A DNA stretch of 64,000 nucleotides, taken from the NCBI RefSeq assembly GCF_006874425.1, contig NZ_VIJZ01000014.1:32618-96617 (forward strand), given 5' to 3'. The notes below the pieces were generated by a model. That model did no database searches and was not told the DNA's origin. It saw only the letters and a program-made list of their open reading frames with translations. This DNA comes from Paenibacillus ottowii. GTDB taxonomy: Bacteria > Bacillota > Bacilli > Paenibacillales > Paenibacillaceae. Positions 44,101 to 59,100 of the stretch are shown here, piece by piece. Positions within the stretch are counted from its first letter, which is position 1. Each line of letters starts with the position of its first letter. A program made the position numbers and the translations under genes.

Positions 44101-47100
44101 TGGGTGCCGAACAGGTGGGGATCCATGACAATTTCTTTGAATTGGGCGGAGACTCTATCAAGGCCATCCAGGTGTCGTCACGGTTACTGCAAGCTGGTTA
44201 TCGGTTAGAGATGAAGCAACTGTTCAAATCCCCAACTATTGCCGAGCTAGGCGCAGAAATACAAACGGCTGTGCATATGGCCGAACAGGGAGTTGTGCGT
44301 GGAGCGGCTCGCTTGACTCCAGTCCAGCAGTGGTTCTTTGGGCGGAAGCAGGCAGAGCCCCATCACTTCAATCAAGCAGTCATGCTGTATCGTGAACAGG
44401 GATTTGAGGAAACGGTCTTGCATCAGGTGTTGAAAAAACTCGCTGAGCATCATGACGCCCTTCGCATGGTTTTCCGTCAGACTGAGCATGGTTACGAGGC
44501 TTGGAACCGTGATCTTGGAGAAGGAGAGCTGTATAGCCTGTTCACTGCTGATTTACGGAATGAATCCAACCCGGTTGCAGCCATTACAACGCTGTCGGAC
44601 GACATCCAGCGCAGCATCAATTTGGCAGAAGGTCCGCTGATGAAGTTAGGGCTTTTCCATTGTCAGGATGGAGACCACCTGCTGATCGTGATCCATCATT
44701 TAGTGGTGGACGGAGTATCCTGGCGGATTTTGTTTGAAGACTTCGCAGCAGGCTATGAGCAGGTGATTCAAGGACAAGCACTGACATTCCCGCAGAAGAC
44801 GGATTCCTTCCGCGACTGGGGAGATGCCCTTGCTCGTTATTCGGAAAGCCCAGAAATTGAGATTCATCGGGCGTATTGGAGAGAGCTGGGGGCTCAGCCG
44901 CTCGAGCAATTGCCGAAGGATGAGGCTGTGGAAAGCCTTTTATTGCGCGATAGCGAAGTGGTGACCGCCCAATGGACTGTGGAAGAAACCGATCAACTAT
45001 TGAGAAAAGCCCATCGTGCTTATCAAACCGAGACGAACGATCTGCTATTAGCCGCTCTGGGCATGGCGGTATCCAAGTGGTCTGGCATGGGTAAGATCGC
45101 TGTGAATCTTGAAGGGCATGGTCGTGAACCGATCGTACCGAATATCGATATTACCCGTACTATTGGCTGGTTTACAAGCCAATACCCAGTCATTTTAGAT
45201 TTGGGAAATAATCTTGAATTGTCAGCCTTGATCAAATCTGTGAAAGAAGAATTGCGTCGTATTCCGAATAAAGGTATCGGATATGGGTTGCTTAAAACGA
45301 TGGCCAGTCAAGAAGACGCTGACAGTTTCAACTTGCAACCTGAGATTTCTTTTAACTATCTGGGGCAGTTTGATCAGGATTTGCAAGGAAGCTCGTTGCA
45401 GATTTCTCCTTATCCGACCGGAAGCGCCCAAAGTCTGTCGGGAGAGCCAGCCTATGCGCTTGATATCAATGGTATGGTGACAGACGGAGCCTTGACTCTG
45501 ACGATGACTTACAACGGAAAACAGTATAAGTCATCTACCATGAGACAGCTTGCTGGATATATTGAAGAAAGCCTACGGCAGCTTCTCCAGCATTGCGTAA
45601 CCCAAGAGAGAACTGTGTTAACGCCAAGCGACGTACTTGCCAAAGGACTGAGTATTGCTGATCTGGAGGAACTTTCGAAGCAGACCAGCCACATAGGTGA
45701 TATTGAGAATGTGTACAGTCTGACGCCGATGCAGAAGGGCATGCTGTTTCATGATATGTTTGAGCCGCATACAGGGGCTTATTTTGAGCAGGCCGCCTTT
45801 GACTTTAAGGGCAGCTTTGATCCGGCCGCCTTCGGGCGAAGTCTGGATGCGGTGGTGGAACGCCATGCTATCCTGCGTACGAACTTCTACAGCGGCTGGG
45901 GCGCTGAGCCTTTACAGGTCGTATTCCGGCATAGAGGCGCCAAATTGGTGTATGAAGACTTGCGTGAGATGGATGCTTCGCAGCGTGAAGCTTACCTGAA
46001 GACTTTTGCGGCTAAGGATAAAGCGCAGGGCTTCAATTTGGCTGAAGATGAGCTTCTGCGTGTATCGATTTTGCACACAGATGAAGAGAGCTTCCGTCTC
46101 TTGTGGAGCTTTCACCACATTGTCATGGATGGTTGGTGTGTTCCATTAATTACACAGGAGGTCTTTGAACACTATTTTGCCCTCCTGGAAGGAAGAGAAC
46201 CTCAGCTGGCAGAGGTTCAGCCGTATAGCCGATATATTGAATGGCTCGAACAGCAGGATGAGGCAGCTGCGGGCGACTATTGGAGCCGATATCTGGCCGG
46301 TTACGAACAACAGACGCTTTTACCTCAAGTCGGTGGAGCAGCTAAGGGAGAAGGCTACGTAGCAGAGAAGCTGGATTATCCTGTCGGCAGGGAATTAACT
46401 GAACGCTTGGAAAAAGTGGCCAGAGATGCTCATGTCACGATGAATATATTGCTACAGTCTATCTGGGGGGTTGCGCTTCAACGCTATAACGGTAGTCGGG
46501 ATGTTGTATATGGAAGTGTAGTATCAGGCAGACCGGCTGAAATTCCAGGAATTGACCGGATGATCGGTTTGTTCATTAATACAATTCCAGTTCGTGTGAA
46601 AACGGAAGAACATCTCCCTTTCACAGTCCTGATGAAGCAACAGCAGGAGCAGTATATGGCTTCTCATATGTACGACACCTACCCGTTGTTTGAAATTCAG
46701 GCTCAGACGGACCAAAAGCAGGATCTTATCTCTCATATTATGGTATTTGAGAATTATCCTGTGGAAGAGGAAGTAGAGCGTCTGGGAGGTGGCGAGGCTG
46801 CCTTTGAGATTGAGGAAGCGGAGCTTCTTGAACAAACGAATTACGATTTTAACTTAATTGTTCTACCGGGTAAAGAGATGAGATTGTTGTTCCAATACAA
46901 TGCGCTCGTCTATGATCCAGCTATGATTGAACAAATCAAGGGACACTTGTTCCACCTGATGGAACAAATTGTGGAAAATCCTGCAATTTCCGTGGATGCT
47001 CTGGAATTGGTTACACAACAGGAGAGAGAGCAGATTTTGAACGTATGGGGAGACACGGAAGCCAGTTCCCAATATCGTACCACGTTCCACGGGCTGTTGG

Positions 47101-50100
47101 AGGAGCAGGCGGGTCGAACGCCGGACGCGACTGCCATTGTATTTGAGGACGAGGCGCTGACCTATGCCGAGCTGAACGCAAAAGCCAATGGATTGGCGAG
47201 AAGACTGCGCGCTGAAGGAATCAAAACGGGAGACCTGGTGGGGCTGATTGTTGAACGGTCAACCGATATGATCGTAGGGATGTACGGCATTATGAAAGCC
47301 GGGGGCGCCTACGTTCCTATTGATCCAGAGTATCCGAAAGAGCGGATCAACTACATGCTTGAGGATTCAGGGACGAAGATGATCCTTGCCCAAGCTCATC
47401 TGCTGGAGCATATAGGCTGGACGGGAAATGTTCTGTTGCTGGATGAACCGTCGACCTATGATGCCGATACTTCGAATTTGAAGGATACGGCCGGCTCTGA
47501 TGATCTGGCTTACGTGATCTATACCTCTGGCACGACGGGTCAGCCTAAGGGCGTATTAGTAGAGCACCGGGGTTTATGCAATCTGTCGGACGTATACCGT
47601 GGACTCTTCGAAGTTACACCGCAGGATCGGATTGTTCAGTTTGCAAGCCTGTCGTTCGATGCATCGGTTTCGGAAATTTTAACGACACTGAGCCACGGCG
47701 CTACTCTGTGTATTCCTTCTACGCAAGAGATTTTGGACCATGTCCTGTTCGAGCAGTTCATGAACGATAAGGGGATTACGGTTGCGACTTTGCCACCAGC
47801 CTACGCTATCCAACTTGATCCAGAGCGTCTGCCAACACTGAGATGCCTGCTAACAGCTGGGTCAGCCACATCGGTCGAATTGATCGAAAAGTGGAGAAAG
47901 CATGTACAATACTTCAATGCCTATGGTCCAACGGAGGACTCCGTATGTACTACCATATGGAATGTCCAGAACAGTGAGGAAATCGAAGGAATCGTATCCA
48001 TTGGCCAACCCATTGCCAACCATCGTGTGTATATCTTGGATGATCATTTCAGATTGCTGCCTGTCGGCGTAGCTGGAGAGCTGTGCATTTCGGGTATCGG
48101 GTTAGCACGGGGGTATCATAACCGACCTGAGTTAATGGATGAGAAATTTGTAGACAATCCGTATGCTCCAGGAGAGCGTATGTATCGGACAGGCGACCTG
48201 GTTCGTTGGCTACCGAATGGAACCATCGAGTACCTCGGTCGAATAGATCACCAAGTCAAAATTCGTGGCTATCGTATCGAGCTGGGCGAGGTCGAAGCAC
48301 ACATGCTCAGAGTGCCGTCCGTTCAGGAAGTCGTAGCCTTGGCTGTGGAGGGCGATGACGGCTACAAGGATCTGGTCGCTTACTTCGTAGCTGCTCAGAA
48401 GCTTGAGGTATCCGAGCTCCGAGCAGTTCTGTCGGAGATGCTGCCTGGATATATGATCCCTTCTCGCTTCATACAACTGGAGGACATGCCTCTAACGTCG
48501 AACGGAAAAATAGATCGAAAAGCGCTGCAAGGCGAGCGAGGATGGGCAGTTGCTTCATCTGAGGCTCCAAAGACACCTGTAGAAATCCAATTAGCCGAAA
48601 TCTGGCAAGAGGTGCTGGGTGTAGAGAACGCAGGAGTGAAGGATAATTTCTTCCATTTTGGAGGTCATTCACTGCGTGCGGCTCTGCTAGTGTCACGAAT
48701 TCGTAAGGAGATGAATCGTGAGATTAGCCTAAGGGAAGTGTTCGAGTCGCCTACCATTGAAGGATTGGCTCGTGCCATTGAGGGCCATATGACGCTTAAT
48801 TTCGAAGAAATTCCTACAGCGGGAGCACGAGAGCACTACCCATTGTCCTCAGCCCAAAAACGGCTGTTTATCCTTAGTCAGCTGGAAGGCGGAGAGCTGA
48901 GCTACAATATGCCAGGCATCCTTACGGTTGAGGGAGACCTGAATCGGGAACGGCTGGAGCAGGCATTCCGTCGTCTGATTCGTCGTCATGGTTCGCTGCG
49001 CACCCGTTTTGTGACCGTTAATGGTGAACCTGTACAGCAAATCCTACCGGATGTTCCGTTTACTGTGGAATATGCGGAGTTGAGCGAGTCAGAGGCAGAA
49101 GCTGCCCTTCAGCAATTTGTCAGTCCTTTCGATCTTGGTGAAGCTCCATTGCTGCGAGTGGGTCTGATTCGAATTGCACATGAGCGCCATTTACTGTTGT
49201 TTGACATGCATCATATTGTCTCAGATGGGGTTTCTATGAATATTCTCATAGAAGAGTTTCTCCGTTTCTACCAGGAAGAGGACGTATTGCCTGCGCTGCA
49301 AATCCAGTACACAGACTATGCGGTATGGCAGCAAGAGCAGCTCGAAAGCGAGCGTCTCAAAGCCCAAGAAGCTTACTGGCTGGATGCATTCCGCGGAAGC
49401 TTGCCAGTGCTGGATTTGCCAGTAGACGAAGTTCGCCCTGCGGTACGAAGCTTTGCGGGAGATCGGATTGACTTCCAGATTGATGCTTCTCTAAGTGCTT
49501 CACTCCAGGAGCTGGCTACCCGAACAGGTTCTACCCTGTTCATGGTGCTGCTGGCTGCCTATACAGCGCTATTGCACAAGTACACGGGCCAGGAAGATGT
49601 TATTGTCGGTTCGCCGGTGGCGGGAAGATCGCATGCCACACTCGAAGGACTCATCGGTATGTTCGTAGGCACAGTGGCACTGCGTACTTATCCTGAAGGG
49701 GAAAAGCCCTTCGAGGCTTACTTGCAGGAAGTGAAGGAAACAGCCCTGCGGGCCTATGAAAATCAGGATTATCCGTTCGAGGAGCTGGTAGAGAAGCTGG
49801 AGCTTCAACGTGACCTGAGTCGTAACCCACTATTTGATACCATGTTTGTCCTGCAAAATATCGAGCAGGGAGAACAAGAAATAGAAGGGTTGCGGTTCAC
49901 TCCTTACGATCATGTACACCCTGCTGCCAAGTTCGACCTCACGCTGACGGTGAGTGAAGCGGATGGGGCATTGACCTGCACGCTGGAGTACGCGACTGCA
50001 ATCTACAAGCGGGAGACCGCTGAACGGATGACAGGCCACTTTGTACAGCTTATACAGGAAGTCACCGCCAATCCGGGTATGTCGCTGTCATCTCTGGATA

Positions 50101-53100
50101 TCCTGACACCACAGGAAAAGTCGATGCTGATGAAAGATACGGACGGAGCCAGAGCAGATTATCCTCGTGACAAAACGATTCATGCATTGTTCGAGGAACA
50201 GGCTGTCCGTAATCCGGATGCAACAGCAGTCGTATGTGAAGAGGCAACCCTGTCCTACAGCGAGCTGAATGAGCGGGCTAACGGACTCGCCAGAACACTG
50301 CGCGAGCGTGGTCTGCAACCAGATGGTCTGGTTGGAATTATGGCAGAACGTTCCCTTGAAATGGTCGTCGGGATTTTAGCCATTTTGAAGGCGGGCGGAG
50401 CCTACGTCCCTGTGGACCCTGAATATCCAGAGGACCGTATTCGCTTTATGCTTGAGGATTCGGGAGCCAAGCTGCTGCTGACCCAAGCGCATCTGGAGAC
50501 ACGTGTCTCCTTCACCGGGGACGTCATCAAACTGGATGAGACGGTTTCCTACAAGGAAGATGTCTCAAATCTGGAGCCTGCGGCTGGACCGAATCATCTT
50601 GCCTACGTCATCTACACATCGGGTACGACAGGCAAGCCAAAGGGAACGCTGATCGAGCACAAAAATGTAGTCCGCTTGCTCTTTAATGATAAAAATATGT
50701 TTGATTTCGATGCTCAGGATACGTGGACGCTGTTCCATTCGTTCTGTTTCGACTTCTCTGTATGGGAAATGTACGGGGCATTGCTGAACGGAGGTCGTCT
50801 GGTCATCGTTCCATCGCTGACCGCGAAGAGCCCGGAGCGTTTCTTGCAATTGCTTAAGGACCAAAAGGTCACCGTCTTGAACCAGACGCCGACATACTTC
50901 TACCAGTTGCTACAGGAAGAACTTAGTCATCGCGCGGCAGAATTGAGCCTCCGCATGATTATCTTTGGTGGAGAGGCATTGAGCCCGGCCTTGCTCAAGG
51001 ACTGGAGAGCGAAATATCCGCAAGTGCAGCTCATCAATATGTATGGCATCACGGAAACGACCGTCCATGTGACGTATAAGGAAATTACAGAACTGGAAAT
51101 TGAACAGGGCCGCAGCAATATCGGTATCCCGATTCCGACACTGCGTGCGTACATTCTGGATGAACAATGCCGTCCACAACCGATTGGTATTCCGGGTGAA
51201 CTCTATGTGGCAGGCGAAGGGCTGGCACGCGGCTACCTAAACCGACCGGAATTAACGGAAGAGAAGTTTGTAGCTCATCCGTTTGAAGCGGGCGAGCGTA
51301 TGTACCGCTCAGGTGACTTGGCACGCTGGCTGCCGGATGGCAGCATGGAGTATCTCGGACGGATTGACCATCAGGTTAAAATTCGGGGTTACCGCATTGA
51401 GCTGGGCGAAGTGGAGGCGAAGCTGCTCCATGCTCCGTCTGTCAGAGAGGCCGTTGTGCTTGCCCGGGAGGATGGAAGTGGGCAAAAAGTGCTGGTCGGC
51501 TATTTCACTGCTGATCAGATGCTGACGGTGGGCGAATTGAGAACGGCCTTGGCTGCCGAACTGCCGGCTTATATGATTCCGTCTTACTTTATGCAATTGG
51601 AACAGATGCCGTTGACGCCAAATGGTAAGCTGGATCGCAAAGCGCTTCCGGCCCCAGAGGCCAATGTGCAGACTGGAGCTGTATATGAAGCGCCGAGAAA
51701 CGCAGCTGAGGAGGCTTTGGCTTCCGTATGGCAAGGTGTGCTGGGAGCACAGCAGATCGGTATCCATGATCATTTCTTCGATCTGGGCGGTGACTCCATT
51801 AAGGCGATTCAGGTATCCTCCAGATTGTTCCAGTCTGGATACAAATTAGAGATGAAGGATCTCTTCAAATATCCGACAATTGCTGAGCTAAGCCCGTATC
51901 TTCAAGTAGCCGGACGCACAGCAGAGCAGGGTGAAATCAAAGGTACAGCAGAGTTAATGCCAATTCAGCGTTGGTTCTTTGAACGCCACACAGCAGAGCC
52001 GCATCATTACAATCATGCTGTCATGCTTCATCGGAAAGATGGCTTTGATGAGACTGCACTCCGGTTGACAATGGACCAAATTGCAATTCATCATGACGCG
52101 CTGCGTATGGTTTTCCGGCATACAGAAGCTGGATACACGGCTTGGAATCGGGGAGTTGACGAAGGTGAACTCTACACATTGGACATCGCTGATATGCAGC
52201 AGACAGATGACGAGGCAGCCGCTGTTCAAGCCCAAGCTGATGCCATTCAGGCGAGCTTCCACTTGGAAGATGGCCCTCTGTTCAAACTAGGCTTGTTCCA
52301 TTGTAAGGATGGCGATCATTTGTTGATTGTCATTCATCACCTCTTGGTTGACGGCGTGTCCTGGCGCATCCTGTTTGAGGACATTGCAACAGGATACGAG
52401 CAGGCGTTGAATGGACAAGCGATTGTTCTTCCGCAAAAGACCGATTCGTATCTTGTATGGTCCGAGCAAGCGGCGAAGTATGCAGCAGGCCCTGCTCTGG
52501 ACAAGGAACGTTCATACTGGCAGCAGATTGAGGAGACGGTTCTGACTCCACTGCCAAAGGATCAGGATCAGGAGCCAGGCACCATTCGAGATACCGAGTC
52601 GGTTACGGTAACTTGGTCTGCTGAAGAAACCGACCTGCTGTTGCGACAAGCAAACCGGGCTTATCATACGGAGACGAATGATTTGCTCTTGACTGCTCTG
52701 GGAGCAGCTATTCAGCGCTGGACAGGCATGGAGCAGGTTCTGGTTAACCTTGAAGGACATGGACGGGAAATGATCATACCAGATCTGGATATTACCCGTA
52801 CTGTGGGCTGGTTCACCACCCAATACCCTGTTCTGCTGAACCTGCAAGATGGGCAGGAAGTATCTACCCGGATCAAGCGCATCAAGGAGAATTTGCGAGA
52901 GGTTCCGCACAAAGGTATCGGCTACGGTCTGCTGAAATATATGGCACCGGAAAAAGGTACTCGATTCAGCGTAGAACCGGAAGTTTCCTTCAACTACCTT
53001 GGACAGTTTGACCAGGACTTGGAGGGCAATGCTCTTAGCTTGTCTACACATTCAGTCGGTAAGGCGCTCAGCAATCATACACCACAGCAATATGCTCTGG

Positions 53101-56100
53101 ATGTGAATGGCATGATTGCCGAAGGCCAGTTATCACTGACGATTACGTACAGCAACAGGCAGTATCGTAAGGAGACGGTAAGCCATTTTGCTGAATTATT
53201 ACAGTCAAGCCTTAGCGAGGTTATCCGGCATTGTGTGGCTCAGGAGTATGCACAGCTTACGCCAAGTGACGTTCTGTTCCAAGGTCTGACCCTGGAGCAG
53301 CTTGATCGACTCACAGCCCAGACGGCCCATATTGGAGAGATTGAGGATGTGTACAAGCTAACGGCAATGCAGAAGGGCATGCTCTTCCATAGCTTGCTGG
53401 AGCCGAACTCCTCTTCCTACTTTGAGCAGGCAACGTTTGAGCTGCGTGGCAGCTTCGATGTAGATACCTTCTTCGAGAGCTTCCAGGCTTTGGCGCAACG
53501 ACATGCCATACTGCGTACGGGCTTTTACAACAATATCGCGGATGTACCGCTGCAGGTTGTCTTTAAGCAACGGCCAATCCCTCTGAGCTACGTAGATTTG
53601 CGTGCCGCTACGTTGCAGGAGCAAGAGGCTCGGATCGAGGCTTACACAACTGAAGATATGGCTAAGGGATTCAGTTTGTCAGAAGATCCGCTGATGCGAG
53701 TGACTGTCTTGCAAAAGGAACAAAGCCACCTTGTATTGTGGAGCTTCCATCATATTGTCATGGATGGCTGGTGCATCCCGATCATTACACAGGAACTGTT
53801 CGATTATTATTCTGCCCTGCGTCAGCAAGTACAGCCTGTACTGCCGCCGGCTCAGCCTTATAGTCGTTATATTGAGTGGCTTGATGCACAGGATGAACAA
53901 GAGGCTTCAACATATTGGAGTCAATATCTCGAAGACTATGACGGCAATACCGTATTGCCGGAAGCTAAAACGAAATCTCAAGCCAAAGAAGAAGGCTACG
54001 TTCTGAATGAGCATGTTCTCCATTTGGGTATAGACTTGACCCATAAAATGGATGTTGTCGCCAAGCGCAGTCATGTGACCGTCAACACACTCATGCAGAC
54101 AGCCTGGGGACTGATTCTCCAACATTACAATGCCAGCTCGGATGTGGTTTTCGGCGGTGTTGTATCGGGTAGACCTGCTGAGATTGCAGGGATCGAGAAT
54201 ATGGTGGGTCTGTTTATTAATACAGTACCTATCCGCGTACAGTCATCCAAAGACGAGGCTTTTGTCGATGTGATGAAACGTACACAGGCACATTCGTTGG
54301 CTGGTCGTGCCTACGACACCTATCCGCTGTATGAGATTCAGGGGAAAACAAGCCAAAAGCAAGACCTGATTTCTCATATCATGATCTTTGAAAATTATCC
54401 GCTCGACGAACAGGTAGAACAGTCGGGTAATCAAACAGAGGACAATCTCGAAGTCGCCAACTTCGCCATGTTTGAGCAAACCAACTATGACTTTAACCTG
54501 GTTGTCATTCCAGGCGAGGACATTAAGGTCTGCATTCGCTACAATGCTTCGGTCTACGAGCAAGAAAGCATTGCGCGAATCGGAGGACATTTGTTGCAAA
54601 TGCTCGATCAGGTAGCTACTCGTCCGCAAGCGACGATACAGGAACTGGAGATTGTAACGCCAGAGGAACGGACAAACCTGCTTGACTGGGGTGGCAAGGC
54701 TCATGCTTATCCAAGTGATCAGGGCCTGCATACCTTGTTTGAGGAACAGGTGGCCCGTACACCGGATAAGATCGCGGCAATAAGTGGCGACATCCAGATC
54801 ACATATCGGGAGCTGAACGAGCAGGCGAACAGACTGGCTTCGACCTTGATAGCCCAAGGACTGCAGAGCGAACAAGTAGTGGGTCTGTTGGCGGATCGGT
54901 CAGTGGAACTGCTGGTTGCCATTATGGGCGTGCTCAAAGCGGGCGGAGCCTATGTACCGATTGATCCTGAATATCCGCAGGAGCGGATTCAGTATATTCT
55001 GAAGGACTCTGGGGCTGAGATTCTGCTCACACAAAGCCACCTGACGAAGCTAGCGTCCTTTGAGGGCATGGTTATGGAATTGGATTCTCCACACATCTAC
55101 GGAACTGGAGTGAATAATCCTAATATTCCTGTGAGAGGCAACGATTTGGTGTATCTAATCTATACTTCGGGTACAACAGGAAATCCGAAGGGAACCATGA
55201 TTAACCACAAAGGAATCGTGAACTACATCTGGTGGGCCAATAAAGTCTATTGTGCAGGGCAACCAACGGACTTCCCGCTGTATTCATCCATTTCGTTTGA
55301 CTTGACGATGACATCAATGTTTACTCCATTAATAAACGGAGGAATAGTACGAATTTATGATGGTATAGATAAAGCAGAGGTCGTTCAGCATATTTTGCGC
55401 GAAAATGCGGTGGATATTCTCAAGCTGACGCCGACGCATCTCAGTCTCATAAAAGACATGACCATTCCAGCGGAAAGTCGCATTCAGCAGCTCATTGTAG
55501 GTGGAGAGAATCTGACTACACATTTGTCCAAAACGATTACCGATCTTTTTGGTGGCAATATCAAAATCTACAATGAATACGGTCCGACTGAAACTGTCGT
55601 CGGCTGCATGATTCACCTGTACGATCCTGCGAAGGATACACGTGAGTCCGTTCCGATTGGGTTGCCGTCCGACAACATATACATTCATATCCTGGATGAA
55701 CAGCTTCGTCTCGTACCGTTAGGTGTGGAAGGCGAAATGTATATCGCCGGAGACGGAGTAGCCCGAGGATACCTGAACCGTCCGGATCTTACCGCAGAAA
55801 AATTTATTAGAAATCCGTTCGCTGCGGAAGGAAATATGTATCGGACCGGGGATTTGGCTCGTCGCCTTCCTAATGGAGACATTGAGTACATTGGGCGTAT
55901 TGACCATCAAGTTAAAATCCGGGGCTATCGTATTGAGCTTGGTGAGATTGAGGCCAAGTTGTTGGATATGCCGCTTGTCGAGGAAGCTCTCGTTGTTGCG
56001 TGGGCAGACGCCAATGGACAGAAGTCTCTGTGTGCTTACTTTGTAGCGGATCGGGAAATGTCTGTCAGCGAGCTGAGGAATGAACTGTCTGCCGAACTGC

Positions 56101-59100
56101 CTGCATATATGATTCCGTCTTACTTTGTCCAAATGGACGCAATGCCTTTGACACCAAATGGCAAGCTGGATCGAAAGGCACTGCCTGAACCAAACTTGGG
56201 TGTGAAAGCAGGGGCTGCCTTTACTGCTCCGCAGACGGATGTGGAGAACATTTTGGCTTCGATTTGGCAAGGGGTGCTCGGCGTGCCGCTTGTTGGCATA
56301 CATGATAATTTCTTTGAACTTGGAGGCGACTCCATCAAATCGATTCAAGTTTCATCAAGACTTCTCCATGCAGGCTACAAACTGGAAATGAAGGATTTGT
56401 TCAGCTATCCAACAATTGCAGAACTGGCTCAGCGCGTTAGCACAGTCAGCCGAATTGCAGATCAGCGTGAAGTACACGGGACGGTAAAACTGGGTCCTGC
56501 CCAGCGCAGATTTTTCGAAGAGCAGTCAACGGATCTCCATCACTTTAATCAGTCGGTTATGCTGTACCGGCGTGAAGGCTTTAATACCGATGCACTCGCC
56601 GAGGTAATACAGAAAATTGCAGAGCACCATGATGCGCTGCGACTGGTGTTCCGCCAAGGAGAGCAAGGAGTAGAAGCCTGGAACCGCAGCTTGGATGAAG
56701 GTGAGCTGTATAGCCTCCAAATTCACGATCTGCAGGATGAAAAAGATCCGGCTTCAGCAATAGAAGCAGGTGCGGAAGCCATTCAGCGCAGCATCTCTCT
56801 GGAGGATGGGCCTCTCTTTAGACTGGGTTTATTCCGCTGTAAGGAAGGCGAGCATTTGTTGATCGTTATTCATCATTTGGCTGTGGACGGCGTATCCTGG
56901 CGAATTCTCTTTGAGGACCTACAGGAAGGCTACGAGCAGGCAGCGCGTGGAGAAGCGGTCAAGCTTCCACAGAAGACGGATTCGTACCGTGCGTGGGTTG
57001 ACGGGATCACGCAATACGCCAACAGCCCGGCGGCTGAACAAGAACGCAGCTTTTGGGCAGAGGTGGAAGGAGAGGGATTTGCTCTTCTTCCAAAAGACAA
57101 GGTAGACGGTGCTCTTCTCATAAAGGACAGCAAAGCTGTTACGGTAACGTGGTCGCCAGAAGAGACGGAGCAGTTCTTGAAAGAGGCAAACCGCACTTAC
57201 AATACGGAAGTTAACGATCTGCTCCTGACAGCCCTAGGTATGGCCGTTCACGAGTGGACAGGGATCGAACGTGTAGGCATCGTGCTGGAGGGACATGGAC
57301 GGGAGCCTGTTGTACCAGGCTTGGATATCACTCGCACAATAGGCTGGTTTACAAGTCAGTATCCTGTCGCCCTTGAGATGGGAGGCGAAATGGAGATCGG
57401 CGCTAGAATCAAGCGTATTAAGGAAGGTCTGCGTCGTATCCCGAACAAAGGTGTAGGATATGGTATTTTGAAGTATTTGAGCGACGTATCCGCTGGCTCC
57501 TCCTTCTCGGCAGAACCGGAGATTACCTTCAACTATCTGGGGCAGTTTGACCAGGATCTTGCAGAGGGAACGATGGAGGTATCACCTTACTCGGCAGGAT
57601 CTGAGGTCAGTGAGCAGATGGTACAGCATCAGGCCTTGAACATCAATGGACTGATTACCGAAGGACAACTTCAGCTTTCGGTCAGCTACAACCATCAGCA
57701 GTTCCATGCAGATTCGGTAGAGAAGTTTGTCGGTATCCTGAAGGAGCGTCTCAGTGAAGTCATTGGTCACTGTGTACGCAAGGAAAGAACCGAACTTACG
57801 CCAAGCGATGTACTTCTCAAAGATATCAGCTTGGAGGAAATCGAGGAGCTGGAAGAGCAGACACGGCACATCGGCAGCATTGAAAATGTGTATAAACTGA
57901 CACCAATGCAAAAGGGAATGTTGTTCCACAGCTTGCTGGAGCCTCATTCAGAGGTCTACTTTGAGCAGGCCACATTTGAAATTCAGGGAGTGTTCTATCC
58001 TGAGGATTTCAAACGCAGCTTACAGCATCTGATGAAACGACATGCCATATTGAGAACGAATTTCCATGCTGGATGGGGCGATTTCCCTATACAGATTGTG
58101 TTCAAAGAAAGAGCATGCGATTTCGCATACGAGGATTTGCATGAGCTGGAATCCGCTGAAATAGAAGCGCGTCTTGCAGCTTATATGGAACAAGACAAAG
58201 CGAGAGGCTTTGATCTTGCGAATGAAGCCTTGCTGCGTGTTGCTATCCTACGGACTGCAAAAGAGCATTACCATCTGTTGTGGAGCTCTCATCACATCAT
58301 TTTGGATGGCTGGTGTATGCCGCTTGTGCTCCAGGAAGTGTTTGAAACATACGGAGCTCTACGTGAGCAAAGGGAACCTGAGCTTCCTACAGCAGCAGCG
58401 TACAGCCAGTACATTCAATGGTTGGAAAAACAAGGCGAGGAAGAGGCAGCCTCTTATTGGAGAGGGTATCTGGAAGGTTACGAGCAGCAAACGAAGCTGC
58501 CACAGGCCGTCACACAGCCATCGGCCAAAGCAGAAGCCTACTTGTCAGAGAAGCTGGTATTCACGTTGGACGCGGAATTGACCGAGCGCCTGGAACAAGT
58601 GGCCAAGCAGCACCAGGTGACGATGAACACACTGATGCAAGCAGCCTGGGGAATCGTGTTGCAACGCTACAATAGAAGCCATGATGTCGTCTTCGGAAGT
58701 GTGGTATCGGGCAGACCTGCCGAGATTCCGGGTATTGAAAGCATGATCGGTCTCTTCATTAATACAGTTCCAGTTCGGGTTCAAGCCGAGGGAAGCGATT
58801 CGTTCTCTCAAGTAATGAAGAGACAGCAGGAATTATATTTGGCAGGACATGCTTATGATTCCTATCCGCTCTATGAGATTCAAGCACAGAGTGAGCAAAA
58901 GCAAGATTTGATTTCCCATATTATGGTATTTGAGAATTACCCGGTCGAAGAGCACCTGGAAGAGAAAATAGCCAATGATGAGGCTGAATACAAAATTACG
59001 GATGTTCAGATGTTTGAACAGACGAATTATGATTTTAACCTCATTGTGCTGCCGGGACGTAGTCTGGAGTTCTTGTATCGTTATAATGCTCGTGTCTACG

